Assembly (NCBI RefSeq): GCF_963877135.1
Contig: NZ_CAWNSW010000017.1
Coordinates: forward strand, 9,510-73,509
DNA: 64,000 nt
Reading direction: 5' to 3'
Source: Stenomitos frigidus_A
GTDB taxonomy: Bacteria > Cyanobacteriota > Cyanobacteriia > Leptolyngbyales > Leptolyngbyaceae
The notes under the pieces were generated by a model. That model saw only the letters and a program-made list of their open reading frames with translations, made no database searches and was not told the origin of the DNA. Below, in pieces: positions 21,097 to 29,826 of this stretch; positions within the stretch are counted from its first letter, which is position 1; every line of letters begins with the position of its first letter. The position numbers and the translations under genes were made by a program.

Positions 21097-21942
21097 TCAC
21101 GAAGGCAAGGGTGCTGGTGAAGTCGCTTTTAACTCTATTTCTGCAACACTACGACGAGTGGCCTCCACAAAACGACTCACGCGGATCGGGTCGATCGGCT
21201 GCTCACGTCGACCATGCCGCTTGAGCGACGTCGAGGCGATCACGCCATCAGCCGCTTGCATCAACGTCGGGATGTTTTCCCAGTCTGCACCACTACCAAT
21301 AAAGACAGGCGTACCGCGTGCGGCGGCCGTTGCCAGCTCCAGATCTTCTAACGTCGGTGGACTACCCGTTGCCCAACCGGACAGAATGACCGCATCGGCT
21401 AAACCGCGCTCGATCGTGTCCTGCACGGCCACCGTAAGATTGGGTGAACTTAGGGGACGAGCATGCTTGACCAACACATCGGCAAAAATTTTGACTTCGC
21501 TACCCAGTTCTCGCCGATAGCGGAGCAGTTCGTGCGCTTTGCCTTCAATCAACCCTTGATCGGTTGCCATCACGCCAGTCAGGACATTTACCCGAATAAA
21601 TTGTGTTTCGGTACAGGTGGCGATCGCCAGCGCACTACGTGCATCATTGCGTAAAACGTTAATACCGATCGGCAACATCACCATTTGCTGTAACCGCTGC
21701 ACAATTAAGCTCATGGCGCTCACGACAGCCGGATCGACCTGATCTTTAGGAAAGGGTGCATCAAAAAAGTTTTCGACAATAATGCCGTCCACACCACCCG
21801 ATGCAAGTGCCGTTGCCTCTTGCTCAGCGCGATCGATAACAGCCTTCAAACTGCCTCCCCAGAGAGCTGAGGTTGGCAGCGGCAGTAGATGAACGACACC
21901 AATAATTGGATTGGGCGTCTTGAAAATTTGAGTTAAGTCCAC
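21097..21942 (-). CDS. btpA: BtpA-family photosystem I biogenesis protein
   Basis: A 281-residue cytoplasmic TIM-barrel-like protein. In Synechocystis, BtpA is a thylakoid-associated protein needed for accumulation of photosystem I reaction-centre proteins. Recognisable family segments are IIGVVHLLPLPTS at the N-terminus, GGVDGIIVENFFDAPF, PIGINVLRNDARSALAIA, IRVNVLTGVMATDQGLIEG and VILSGWATGSPP. Length is normal. It is single and convergent with the phosphotransferase gene. Confidence 0.93.
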   Translation of the reverse strand: MDLTQIFKTPNPIIGVVHLLPLPTSALWGGSLKAVIDRAEQEATALASGGVDGIIVENFFDAPFPKDQVDPAVVSAMSLIVQRLQQMVMLPIGINVLRNDARSALAIATCTETQFIRVNVLTGVMATDQGLIEGKAHELLRYRRELGSEVKIFADVLVKHARPLSSPNLTVAVQDTIERGLADAVILSGWATGSPPTLEDLELATAAARGTPVFIGSGADWENIPTLMQAADGVIASTSLKRHGRREQPIDPIRVSRFVEATRRSVAEIELKATSPAPLPS

Positions 21943-22367
21943 GTGCGTAAAGGATTCGGACTCGTCTGAAAGGGACTAGTTGTTAGAATCATAACTTTTT
22001 AGTGTCCCTGTATTGCTTGTAAAGGTGAATCGGTTTAAACCTGGCATTAGGTTCTCCATCTGGACTCACCATCCGCTACGATTGATGAGCATTACAAGTA
22101 TGAGTATTTATGAGTACTTTGCCTTCACTGAAGACGCTTTGACAACACCATCATGTCCATCAAGGGTTTTAGGCGTTTGCGTAAAGTATCGTAATATTTC
22201 TGTTTTTGCGCTATGGTAGTTAGTGTTGACATCTGGGCGATTGCAATGAATAGTAGCTGTATATGCTGCTATTGAGTTTGAGGCGAAGGGTTAATCCGTC
22301 GCATGAGCGATCGCTACAGCTTACCGACTGACACAACCCTTTCCAACTCCACCAGAAATAGGATTTC
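21943..22367. other. Intergenic region between btpA and rimO (425 bp)
   Basis: Divergent promoter region. A 68-codon open frame (22013-22219, +) lacks a ribosome-binding site and family resemblance, so I do not call it. No hairpin or RNA gene stands out. Confidence 0.4.
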
Positions 22368-23723
22368 ATGGGCAACAAGCCAACGATTGCCGTTACACAT
22401 TTGGGCTGCGAGAAAAATCGAATTGATACAGAGCACATGTTGGGGCTCCTGGTTCAGGCTGGCTATGACGTTGATGCTAACGAAGAATTAGCTGATTACG
22501 TCATTATCAACACCTGTAGCTTTATACAAGCAGCTCGTGAGGAGTCTGTGCGTACGCTGGTTGAACTGGCAGAAGCTGACAAAAAGATTGTGATCACGGG
22601 CTGCATGGCTCAGCATTTTCAAGAGCAGCTCTTGGAGGAGCTGCCAGAAGCCGTAGCCCTCGTTGGTACAGGTGATTACCATAAGATTGTGAATGTCATT
22701 GAGCGCGCTGAGTCTGGTGAACGCGTGCAGGAAGTCTCTCAAGAGCCGACCTACATCGCTGATGAAACGACACCTCGCTATCGCACCACGACTGAAGGCG
22801 TCGCTTATCTCAGAATTGCAGAAGGCTGCGACTATCGCTGTGCCTTTTGTATCATTCCTCATCTAAGAGGAAAGCAACGATCGCGCCCGATCGAGTCCAT
22901 CGTGGCTGAAGCCGAACGATTGGTCTCTGAAGGGGTGCGGGAAATTATTTTGATTTCCCAAATCACCACCAACTATGGTCTGGATATCTACGGCGAGCCT
23001 CGGTTGGCAGAGCTTCTGCGGGCACTGGGCAACGTTGATATTCCCTGGATTCGGATGCACTACGCTTACCCAACCGGATTGGCTCCGAGCGTCATTGCTG
23101 CCATTCAGGAGACACCGAATGTCTTGCCCTACCTGGATTTACCCCTCCAGCACTCTCATCCAGAGGTGTTGCGATCAATGAATCGTCCGTGGCAAGGGCG
23201 AGTCAATGATGGCGTGATCGATCGCATTAAGGCAGCGCTCCCTAACGCGGTACTGCGAACCACTTTCATCGTGGGATTCCCCGGTGAAACGGATGAGCAC
23301 TTCCAGCATCTGCTGGAGTTTGTTCAGCGTCACGAGTTTGATCATGTGGGTGTGTTTACTTTTTCGGCTGAAGAAGGTACACCCGCTTACAACTTGCCTC
23401 ATCAGCTACCTCAGTCTGTAATGGACGATCGTCGGGATGCCCTCATGACCCTCCAGCAGCCTATTTCACTCAAACGAAACCGGGCGGAAGTGGGCAAGGT
23501 AGTAGATGTCCTGATCGAGCAGGAAAACCCCGAAACGGGTGAACTGATTGGTCGGTCTGCTCGTTTCTCGCCCGAAGTGGATGGTCTGGTCTACGTGCGG
23601 GGCAACGCGGCACTGGGTACATTGGTGCCCGTGGCGATCGCCGATGCCGATGTGTATGACCTGTATGGTCACGTGGCAACAATGGCTGATGTGATCCCCA
23701 GACAGCCACTGGCTGTTCCTTGA
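22368..23723 (+). CDS. rimO: Ribosomal protein uS12 methylthiotransferase RimO
   Basis: RimO is a radical-SAM enzyme that adds a methylthio group to an Asp of ribosomal protein S12. The 451-residue protein has all three parts. The N-terminal methylthiotransferase domain begins IAVTHLGCEKNRIDTE with further cluster Cys in NTCSF and ITGCMAQ. The radical SAM core shows the Cx3Cx2C motif in CDYRCAFCIIP. A C-terminal TRAM domain (about 380-440) ends VVDVLIEQENPET…GLVYVRG. The EKNRIDTE segment separates RimO from MiaB. The start is at the conserved MGNKPTIAVTHLG, with a weak AGGA upstream. A DEAD-box helicase gene follows 106 bases later. Confidence 0.95.
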   Translation: MGNKPTIAVTHLGCEKNRIDTEHMLGLLVQAGYDVDANEELADYVIINTCSFIQAAREESVRTLVELAEADKKIVITGCMAQHFQEQLLEELPEAVALVGTGDYHKIVNVIERAESGERVQEVSQEPTYIADETTPRYRTTTEGVAYLRIAEGCDYRCAFCIIPHLRGKQRSRPIESIVAEAERLVSEGVREIILISQITTNYGLDIYGEPRLAELLRALGNVDIPWIRMHYAYPTGLAPSVIAAIQETPNVLPYLDLPLQHSHPEVLRSMNRPWQGRVNDGVIDRIKAALPNAVLRTTFIVGFPGETDEHFQHLLEFVQRHEFDHVGVFTFSAEEGTPAYNLPHQLPQSVMDDRRDALMTLQQPISLKRNRAEVGKVVDVLIEQENPETGELIGRSARFSPEVDGLVYVRGNAALGTLVPVAIADADVYDLYGHVATMADVIPRQPLAVP

Positions 23724-23829
23724 GTTTTCAACCTGAAGGATGAATGCACCTGGCATTGCCTGATCATGTCCTGTTTTTTGCCGTTAACTCTTTGCGCTTA
23801 CTCACTCTCATACTCTCATAGGAGATTCA

Positions 23830-25287
23830 ATGACCCTTTCGTTCAATAGTCTTGGTCTTTCTGAAGCACGCATTCGTCACCTTGAAGCCATGGAATTTAC
23901 GGTTCCAACGGCGATTCAAGCACAGGCGATCCCTCATCTGCTTTGCGGACGCGATGTTGTAGGACAAGCCCAAACAGGCACTGGTAAAACAGCCGCGTTT
24001 GCGTTGCCAATCCTGGATCGGATTGATGTCAAACTACCAGCCGTGCAGGCACTCATTCTCACACCCACACGAGAGTTGGCAATGCAAGTTGGTCAAGCGA
24101 TTCGTGGGTTCATCGACGATCGTCGTCTGAAGGTCGTCACTATCTATGGTGGTCAAGCGATTGATCAGCAAATTTCTCGGCTTGAACGCGGTGCTCAAAT
24201 TGTTGTGGGTACGCCTGGACGGGTGTTAGACCTGCTCAGCCGTGGCGATTTGAAACTAGATCAGCTGAGCTGGATGGTGCTCGACGAAGCCGATGAAATG
24301 CTCAATATGGGCTTCATCCAGGATGTCGAGAAAATTCTCAACCAGGCACCGATCGAACGTCAAACAGCGTTCTTCTCTGCCACGATGGAGCCATCCGTGC
24401 GTAAGCTGGTCACTAAGTTCTTGCGCTCGCCGATCACGGTTACTATCGAGCAGCCCAAGACCGCACCGACCCGTATTAATCAAGTTGCTTACATGATCCC
24501 CCGCGGCTGGACAAAGGCACGCGCCCTTCAGCCCATTCTGGAACTGGAAGATCCGGAAGCAGCCTTGATTTTCGTCCGCACCCGTAAAGCTGCAGCAGAG
24601 CTTACAAGTCAACTGCAAGCCGCTGGTCATAGCGTGGATGAATATCATGGTGACCTGAGCCAGAGTCAGCGTGAGCGTCTCTTGCTACGGTTCCGTCAGC
24701 GCCAGGTGCGCTGGGTTGTCGCCACTGATATTGCCGCTCGCGGTATTCATGTGGATGACTTGACGCACGTGATCAACTACGACTTGCCCGACAGCGTTGA
24801 AAACTACGTTCACCGCATTGGTCGTACCGGACGGGCGGGTAAAGAAGGGACAGCGATTTCTCTAGTGCATTCACTCGATCGCCGGAAGCTACGTGACATC
24901 GAATATCACATGCGTCAGCGTTTGGAAATCGTCTCCATTCCGACCCGCGCTCAAATTGAAGCCCGTCAGATCGATAAGCTCCAGGGTCAAATTCGTGAAG
25001 CCCTGGTTGGCGAGCGCATGGCATCCTTCCTGCCGATCGTGGCGCAACTGTCGGAAGAGTACGAGCCACATGCAATTGCGGCGGCAGCGTTGCAAATGGC
25101 ATACGACCAAACTCGTCCAACCTGGATGCGTTCCAACCAAGACCACGTTGACGAACCACCGGCTTATAGCGGTGGTGGCAATGGCGGTGGCGGCAATGGT
25201 GGTGGGTCGTCCAAGCCCAAGCCGGTCAAACGCGGCAAGAGCGTTGGCAGTGCTGGAAATCAAGTGTCACCTTCACTCGATCGCTAA
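23830..25287 (+). CDS. DEAD-box RNA helicase (DeaD/CrhR-like)
   Basis: A 485-residue ATP-dependent RNA helicase. All motifs are present: Q motif (GLSEARIRHLEAMEFTVPT), motif I AQTGTGKT, Ia PTRELAMQ, TPGR, motif II DEAD in VLDEADEML, motif III SAT, IV IFVRTRKAA, V ATDIAARG and VI HRIGRTGRAG. The C-terminus (about 455-485) is Gly-rich with Lys/Arg, giving RNA affinity. Cyanobacterial CrhR-type helicases act in cold and redox responses and in ribosome or mRNA remodelling; this one could be that or a paralogue. The ATG has a good AGGAG site. Position after rimO, another ribosome gene, is consistent with translation support. Confidence 0.94.
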   Translation: MTLSFNSLGLSEARIRHLEAMEFTVPTAIQAQAIPHLLCGRDVVGQAQTGTGKTAAFALPILDRIDVKLPAVQALILTPTRELAMQVGQAIRGFIDDRRLKVVTIYGGQAIDQQISRLERGAQIVVGTPGRVLDLLSRGDLKLDQLSWMVLDEADEMLNMGFIQDVEKILNQAPIERQTAFFSATMEPSVRKLVTKFLRSPITVTIEQPKTAPTRINQVAYMIPRGWTKARALQPILELEDPEAALIFVRTRKAAAELTSQLQAAGHSVDEYHGDLSQSQRERLLLRFRQRQVRWVVATDIAARGIHVDDLTHVINYDLPDSVENYVHRIGRTGRAGKEGTAISLVHSLDRRKLRDIEYHMRQRLEIVSIPTRAQIEARQIDKLQGQIREALVGERMASFLPIVAQLSEEYEPHAIAAAALQMAYDQTRPTWMRSNQDHVDEPPAYSGGGNGGGGNGGGSSKPKPVKRGKSVGSAGNQVSPSLDR

Positions 25288-25365
25288 CAGCAGGCATTCA
25301 AATGATCAAAGGGTATGGCTCGCAAGAGCCATTGACCTAGAATAAGTCTGAATGAATCTCGTGTG

Positions 25366-25397
25366 TTGTAGGGTGGGCATTGCCTGCCCTATTTTTT
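25366..25397 (+). terminator. GC-rich repeat and T-run after the helicase gene
   Basis: The sequence GGGTGGGCATTGCCTGCCCT followed by ATTTTTT can fold with a GGGCA/TGCCC stem. It is a remnant of the TAGGGTGGGCAATGCCCACCCTA element common in cyanobacterial spacers. It probably acts as terminator of the helicase gene. Confidence 0.5.
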
Positions 25398-25436
25398 CGC
25401 CCTGTTTTTCATTGTTGTCCTTGAAGCGTTTTTGCC

Positions 25437-26219
25437 GTGCTTTCAACTGACCTGCTTGCTTTTTATCGTCAAGTCAGCCAGCAACCGTTGACGGTGGTTG
25501 ATGTGGAGACCACTGGACATCGTGCGATCGCCTGCCGGGTGATTGAGGTATCCGTCTTACAGGCGACGTTAACAGATGGCATTCTGCATCAGCAGACTCA
25601 CCTCGTTAACCCTCAGGTGCCGGTGCCAACCATGATTACTCGCTTCACAGGGATTGATCAGGCAATGGTTGACCAGGCACCCTTAGCAGAAGCGGTTTGG
25701 CAGCAGTACCTACCGTTATTAAATGTTGGTGTGTTGACGGCACACAATCTAGCGTTTGACTATGCCTTTTTGCGTGCAGAGTTTGACCAGTTAGGGATGG
25801 TGTTTGCGCGATCGTCTATGGAGCAGCTCTGCACGGTGATTTTGGCGCGACTCATGCTGCCCGATTTGCCATCGCGGAGTCTACCGGATTTAGTCAAGCA
25901 TTTTCAGTTTCCGGTCAGTCATTCGCATCGCGCTGAAGCGGATACGATCGCCTGCTGGTTACTCGCAAAACGCCTTTTAACCGAAGTCCAAAATGAGCCA
26001 GATGACGCCTTGCTAGAGCGGTTTGCCAAACAATGGTTACCGTTAGGCGATGCGGCGGCGATTCTAGGCTGTTCGGGCAAACAGGCGCGATCGCGCCTTG
26101 AGAAAGCGGGTGTTTGCCCTCGTTTCGTCGGTCGCCACAAAACACCTATGTATCAACGTGGCAGCGTTGAGCATGCCTTTTTGGAACAGGCTGAACCAAC
26201 TCAACTATCCTGTCTGTAA
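25437..26219 (+). CDS. DnaQ-like 3'-5' exonuclease (DEDDh)
   Basis: A 260-residue protein with a GTG start. Residues about 15-180 form an RNase-T/DnaQ exonuclease. Exo I is VVDVETTGH (Asp and Glu ligands), Exo II is in AHNLAFDYAFL, and Exo III is HRAEADTIACW with the His that defines the DEDDh subgroup. The C-terminal 80 residues contain a helix-turn-helix-like stretch (GDAAAILGCSGKQARSRLEKAGV), which is unusual for a plain proofreading subunit. It may be a repair or RNA-processing exonuclease. No operon partner is visible. Confidence 0.85.
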   Translation: MLSTDLLAFYRQVSQQPLTVVDVETTGHRAIACRVIEVSVLQATLTDGILHQQTHLVNPQVPVPTMITRFTGIDQAMVDQAPLAEAVWQQYLPLLNVGVLTAHNLAFDYAFLRAEFDQLGMVFARSSMEQLCTVILARLMLPDLPSRSLPDLVKHFQFPVSHSHRAEADTIACWLLAKRLLTEVQNEPDDALLERFAKQWLPLGDAAAILGCSGKQARSRLEKAGVCPRFVGRHKTPMYQRGSVEHAFLEQAEPTQLSCL

Positions 26220-26295
26220 GCGTTTTTTGAGGAGTTGTAATAACAATTTCAAACGATCGCACGGCAGAGGAATGTCATTGCCGGAAGTGGGTAAA

Positions 26296-26332
26296 AAGGC
26301 TCTAAAGCCTGATCTGAGAAGATTAGAGCCTT
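26296..26332. terminator. Perfect 10-bp inverted repeat after the exonuclease gene
   Basis: Arms AAGGCTCTAA (26296-26305) and TTAGAGCCTT (26323-26332) with a 17-base loop lie 77 bases after the exonuclease stop. There is no T-run, so termination is plausible but not certain. Confidence 0.5.
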
Positions 26333-26358
26333 AGAGACCAACAAACGCTCCCTTGACT

Positions 26359-26451
26359 ATGGCAAATCGAGCCGCCATCCTCAAGCAAAAGCTCCAAAGC
26401 AAATTAGCCGAACTCTATCAATTGCGTTGGCAACAGCCATACGTCAGATAA
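26359..26451 (+). CDS. Possible 30-residue helical peptide
   Basis: A short frame ATG-TAA encodes a Gln/Lys/Leu-rich, strongly helical peptide (MANRAAILKQKLQSKLAELY and ten more residues). There is no clear ribosome-binding site. It sits in the 423-bp gap before the haemagglutinin-like gene, where nothing else is recognised. It could be chance. Confidence 0.2.
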   Translation: MANRAAILKQKLQSKLAELYQLRWQQPYVR

Positions 26452-26642
26452 ATAGGAATATGCAAGACAAACAGGAGCAAACAGGCTAGGTTAAAGGCTG
26501 ATGCCGCTACCCCTAGTTCTTCTATACAGGGTTTGAGATAAGCTCTAACCAGGGTGATGAGCAGCATGCGCCACACACGGCAGAGATGCTGCTTATAGCA
26601 AGTAGTGAATCTGCCAAACGCTTGAGGATTGCTGAGGTATTT

Positions 26643-29600
26643 ATGCAAGCAATTTCAGGAATCGGTAGTCTGCTGCTGGTCTCAACACTGCTGGCCGCAG
26701 TGTGGCCTTGTCAAGCACAGGTGAATGGAGCGATCGATGGCACAAAGACGATCGTGAACCAGGCTGGCAACACGTTCACCATCACGGGTGGCACTATCGC
26801 AGGAAGCAACCTGTTCCAAAGTTTTCAGCAGTTTGGACTCACCCAGGAACAGACGGCTAACTTCCTTGCCAGTCCTGGCATTCAGAACATTCTGGCGCGG
26901 GTGACGGGGGGCGACGCTTCGGTGATTAACGGGCTGCTTCAGGTATCGGGCAGTACTGCCAATTTGTACCTGATGAACTCAGCCGGTATAGTCTTTGGTG
27001 CCAAGGCACGGTTGGATGTAGCCGGTTCCTTTATAGCCACAACCGCTAACGGCATTGGTTTTGGCGACAAGTGGTTGAATGCCGCTGGTACGAATGATTA
27101 CGCTACGCTGCTGGGGCAACCTGACCGCTTTGCTTTCACGGTGTTGCAACCAGGGGCGATCGTCAATGCTGGTATTCTTGCCGTCGGTGCCAACCAAGGC
27201 CTGCTACTGCTCGGTGGCACTGTCGTCAATACCGGACAACTCATCGCCTCAAGCGGACAGATTACGATCGCGACGGTTTCAGGTCAGAGTCTGGTGCGCC
27301 TGAGCCAACCCGGTAGCTTGCTAAGTTTTGAGCTTGCGCCCCTGCCATCCAGAGCCCCGCGCCCGGCTCCAGGGGAAATGACTGCCGCAACCCCTCAACC
27401 CAATGCTTGGACATTGCCGATCGCCTCTCTACCCGCTTTACTCACTGGGGGCATCGGTGTCAATGCCACAGGCTTTACAGTCAACCAGGCGGGTGTTGTA
27501 GCGCTCACTGGATCAGGATTGGCGATCGAGCCTGGCGATGTCGTTGCCGGTCACTTGACTGCTGGCACGGCGACGCTGGCGGCGACTCACAATCTCACAC
27601 TGGTCGAAAGTCAACTGCAAACCACAGGTGATTTGAGTTTGCTGGCAACCAATACTGTGCGACTGCGTGATAGTGCTGCAAACCCCACGATCCTTCAAGC
27701 AGGCAAGACGCTGCTCATCCGGGGCAACCAGGGCGTTGATCTCTTTGCCTTAAACCATCCGGCTAGCGGACTGTTCTCTGGTGGCGATACCGTACTGCGC
27801 TCTGCCAACCCGATACGGAGCGATGTGCATTACGTTGTGGGGGGCAATCTCAAATTCGAGGATCTAAACGGCAAAGCAGGCACCCTCTTCAGCCTCAACG
27901 ACCCAGTCATCTTGGCGGCAGGGGATGTGACAATGGGAGACTACACCGGCGCTTCGCTGCATATTCTGGCAGGGGGTAGTGTGACGTTGGGGGCGATCGT
28001 CATTGATAACGTCGATACCACCGCTAACACGATTAACCCTGCCAACCCGAATCCAGCGCTGGCTAGCCTTGCCAGCCTTACCCGTGCCGATGGTAGCCCA
28101 CTGTACGTCAACGTCACGCCGACGCTGGATAGTGCTGGGAACGTGCAGCGCCTGCCTCAAGCCAGTCATCAGTTGGTAATTAATGGCAGTACCAGACCAA
28201 CCCTGGATGTGAGGGCAGGCATTAATTGGGCCGCACTGGGGGGCGTACCGGGGCAAAGCTTCTTCCCGAATCCGTTTCCACCCGGTACAGCGACGACTGG
28301 GCCTACACTGACGGCTCCACCCAGTAGTGCCGATCTTACAATCGCTAGCATTTCGATCGCCAATGTGTTTGATACCATCAACGGGATTGGTAGAAGCAAT
28401 ACGGTGCTACTGACGAACCAATATGTCCCCAATCTGGCCTTAGCAGGTGGTGCCATCCGTGTGTGGGGACAGAGCTTTCTCCTGCCGACGGGTGAACCAG
28501 ACCCCAAAGGCATCACAGCGGCAGGTATTTACTTAAACAATGCCCCCGGCGTGGTGGTGATCGACTCCCGCTCCAGCATTACCAGTGGGAACATTATTGC
28601 CCGTCCCAGTTCCATTGACCTGCGGGCAGTAGGCAATATCACAACGGGAGATCTGGCGGCCTCGGCTCCGTCTCAGACCAGCCAGGATTCGGTTGTCCTG
28701 GTTTCCAAAACGGGGAATATCGTTGTGAACACGATCGATGCCGGGAGCAATGGCATTGATGTCCAGGCTGGCGGGCTCTTTCAGGCGATCGCCGCCGTCA
28801 ACAACGTGCTGGACGGGCAGGAATTTTTTAGTATCAATGTCCTGCCCCAACCGGGTACAGATCTGCGGGCCTTCCTGGATCAAAAAGGGATTACGGTTGC
28901 GCCCAACACGTCCATCCCCATTAGCTTCCCGCAACAGCCGATCGTGAGTCTGATTGCTCGTCCGCAAAGCCCGACCCAAACTGGGAAAGCTGCTGGCTCC
29001 TTAAATGCTCCCATCACCATTACCTATGGTGGGGGGACTCGGTTAATCCTGGATCAAACGATTCCAGTCTTTCACGGGCTTGACCCAGCCAATCCTGGTA
29101 TTCCAACCGTCGGACGTATCATCATTCGGGGCAATAATGAGGCCTTCTATGCTGGATCGGTTGTCACACCGTTTCTGCCCATCACCAGCGATGCCTTTCT
29201 CAGCCGCAATAATGTCACGAATACCTACGAACCTGTCACTGCTGCAACGAATGTGCAGTTCGGGCTCTACCGTAACCATCGCTTTGCACCCCTGAGTTTT
29301 GGCTCAGTCAATTTTCCGAACACGGCTAGTGGCGTAACGGCGGCGATCGTCATTGGCGGCGGAAATGATAATGCCTTCTACGGTGCGACCCAGAACCAGA
29401 TCTTTCCCCCGGTTGTGCCACTCGCCCCTGGAGAAAACGCCCCAAATGCCGCTACCAATGGCTTACAGCTTGGTACAGCCGTCCTGGTTACAGAACAACG
29501 GGTGGATAATCCATCTCAGAATGGGGGGTGTCGTCCAGCCAGCAATCTTGCGTTGGACACTGGCAGTGCCACCGCCCAGCCAGCAGGACGGGCAGCGTCC

Positions 29601-29822
29601 AGTCCCGCTAGCAATCCCTGCGTCTCTGCTAGAGCTGATGATGCACTCATTCTGCAAATTCTGGACAGTGCACCCAAGCAAACCAAAGCCTTAGAAGCCA
29701 GCGATCGCGCCAGGCACACCAACCCTATACCGAGCCAAGCAACACCGCAAAAGGCAAGACTGCCAAAGGCTTTGAAGCTCGCGCCCAACGTTTTGATACC
29801 AGCTACGACATGGCGAGAGTAA
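26643..29822 (+). CDS. Two-partner-secretion (filamentous haemagglutinin N-terminal domain) protein
   Basis: A 1059-residue exported protein of the TpsA type. The start at 26643 is chosen because a typical signal peptide follows directly (MQAISGIGSLLLVSTLLAAV, ending ACQAQ-like at WPCQAQ); the frame is open further 5'. Residues about 25-270 are a TPS domain with the hallmark LYLMNSAGIVFG and GSFIATTANGIGFGD. The rest is a long, Gly/Asn/Val-rich beta-helix-like region, then a low-complexity C-terminus. TPS proteins cross the outer membrane through a TpsB/FhaC barrel, which is not in this window. The CHAT protease gene begins four bases after the stop, so the two are coupled. It is shorter than adhesins of pathogens but normal for cyanobacteria. 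Confidence 0.88.
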   Translation: MQAISGIGSLLLVSTLLAAVWPCQAQVNGAIDGTKTIVNQAGNTFTITGGTIAGSNLFQSFQQFGLTQEQTANFLASPGIQNILARVTGGDASVINGLLQVSGSTANLYLMNSAGIVFGAKARLDVAGSFIATTANGIGFGDKWLNAAGTNDYATLLGQPDRFAFTVLQPGAIVNAGILAVGANQGLLLLGGTVVNTGQLIASSGQITIATVSGQSLVRLSQPGSLLSFELAPLPSRAPRPAPGEMTAATPQPNAWTLPIASLPALLTGGIGVNATGFTVNQAGVVALTGSGLAIEPGDVVAGHLTAGTATLAATHNLTLVESQLQTTGDLSLLATNTVRLRDSAANPTILQAGKTLLIRGNQGVDLFALNHPASGLFSGGDTVLRSANPIRSDVHYVVGGNLKFEDLNGKAGTLFSLNDPVILAAGDVTMGDYTGASLHILAGGSVTLGAIVIDNVDTTANTINPANPNPALASLASLTRADGSPLYVNVTPTLDSAGNVQRLPQASHQLVINGSTRPTLDVRAGINWAALGGVPGQSFFPNPFPPGTATTGPTLTAPPSSADLTIASISIANVFDTINGIGRSNTVLLTNQYVPNLALAGGAIRVWGQSFLLPTGEPDPKGITAAGIYLNNAPGVVVIDSRSSITSGNIIARPSSIDLRAVGNITTGDLAASAPSQTSQDSVVLVSKTGNIVVNTIDAGSNGIDVQAGGLFQAIAAVNNVLDGQEFFSINVLPQPGTDLRAFLDQKGITVAPNTSIPISFPQQPIVSLIARPQSPTQTGKAAGSLNAPITITYGGGTRLILDQTIPVFHGLDPANPGIPTVGRIIIRGNNEAFYAGSVVTPFLPITSDAFLSRNNVTNTYEPVTAATNVQFGLYRNHRFAPLSFGSVNFPNTASGVTAAIVIGGGNDNAFYGATQNQIFPPVVPLAPGENAPNAATNGLQLGTAVLVTEQRVDNPSQNGGCRPASNLALDTGSATAQPAGRAASSPASNPCVSARADDALILQILDSAPKQTKALEASDRARHTNPIPSQATPQKARLPKALKLAPNVLIPATTWRE

Positions 29823-29826
29823 TCTG

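Noticed and set aside
22013..22219. 68-codon frame between btpA and rimO
   Set aside because: No ribosome-binding site, no family likeness, and mixed composition in a divergent promoter region.
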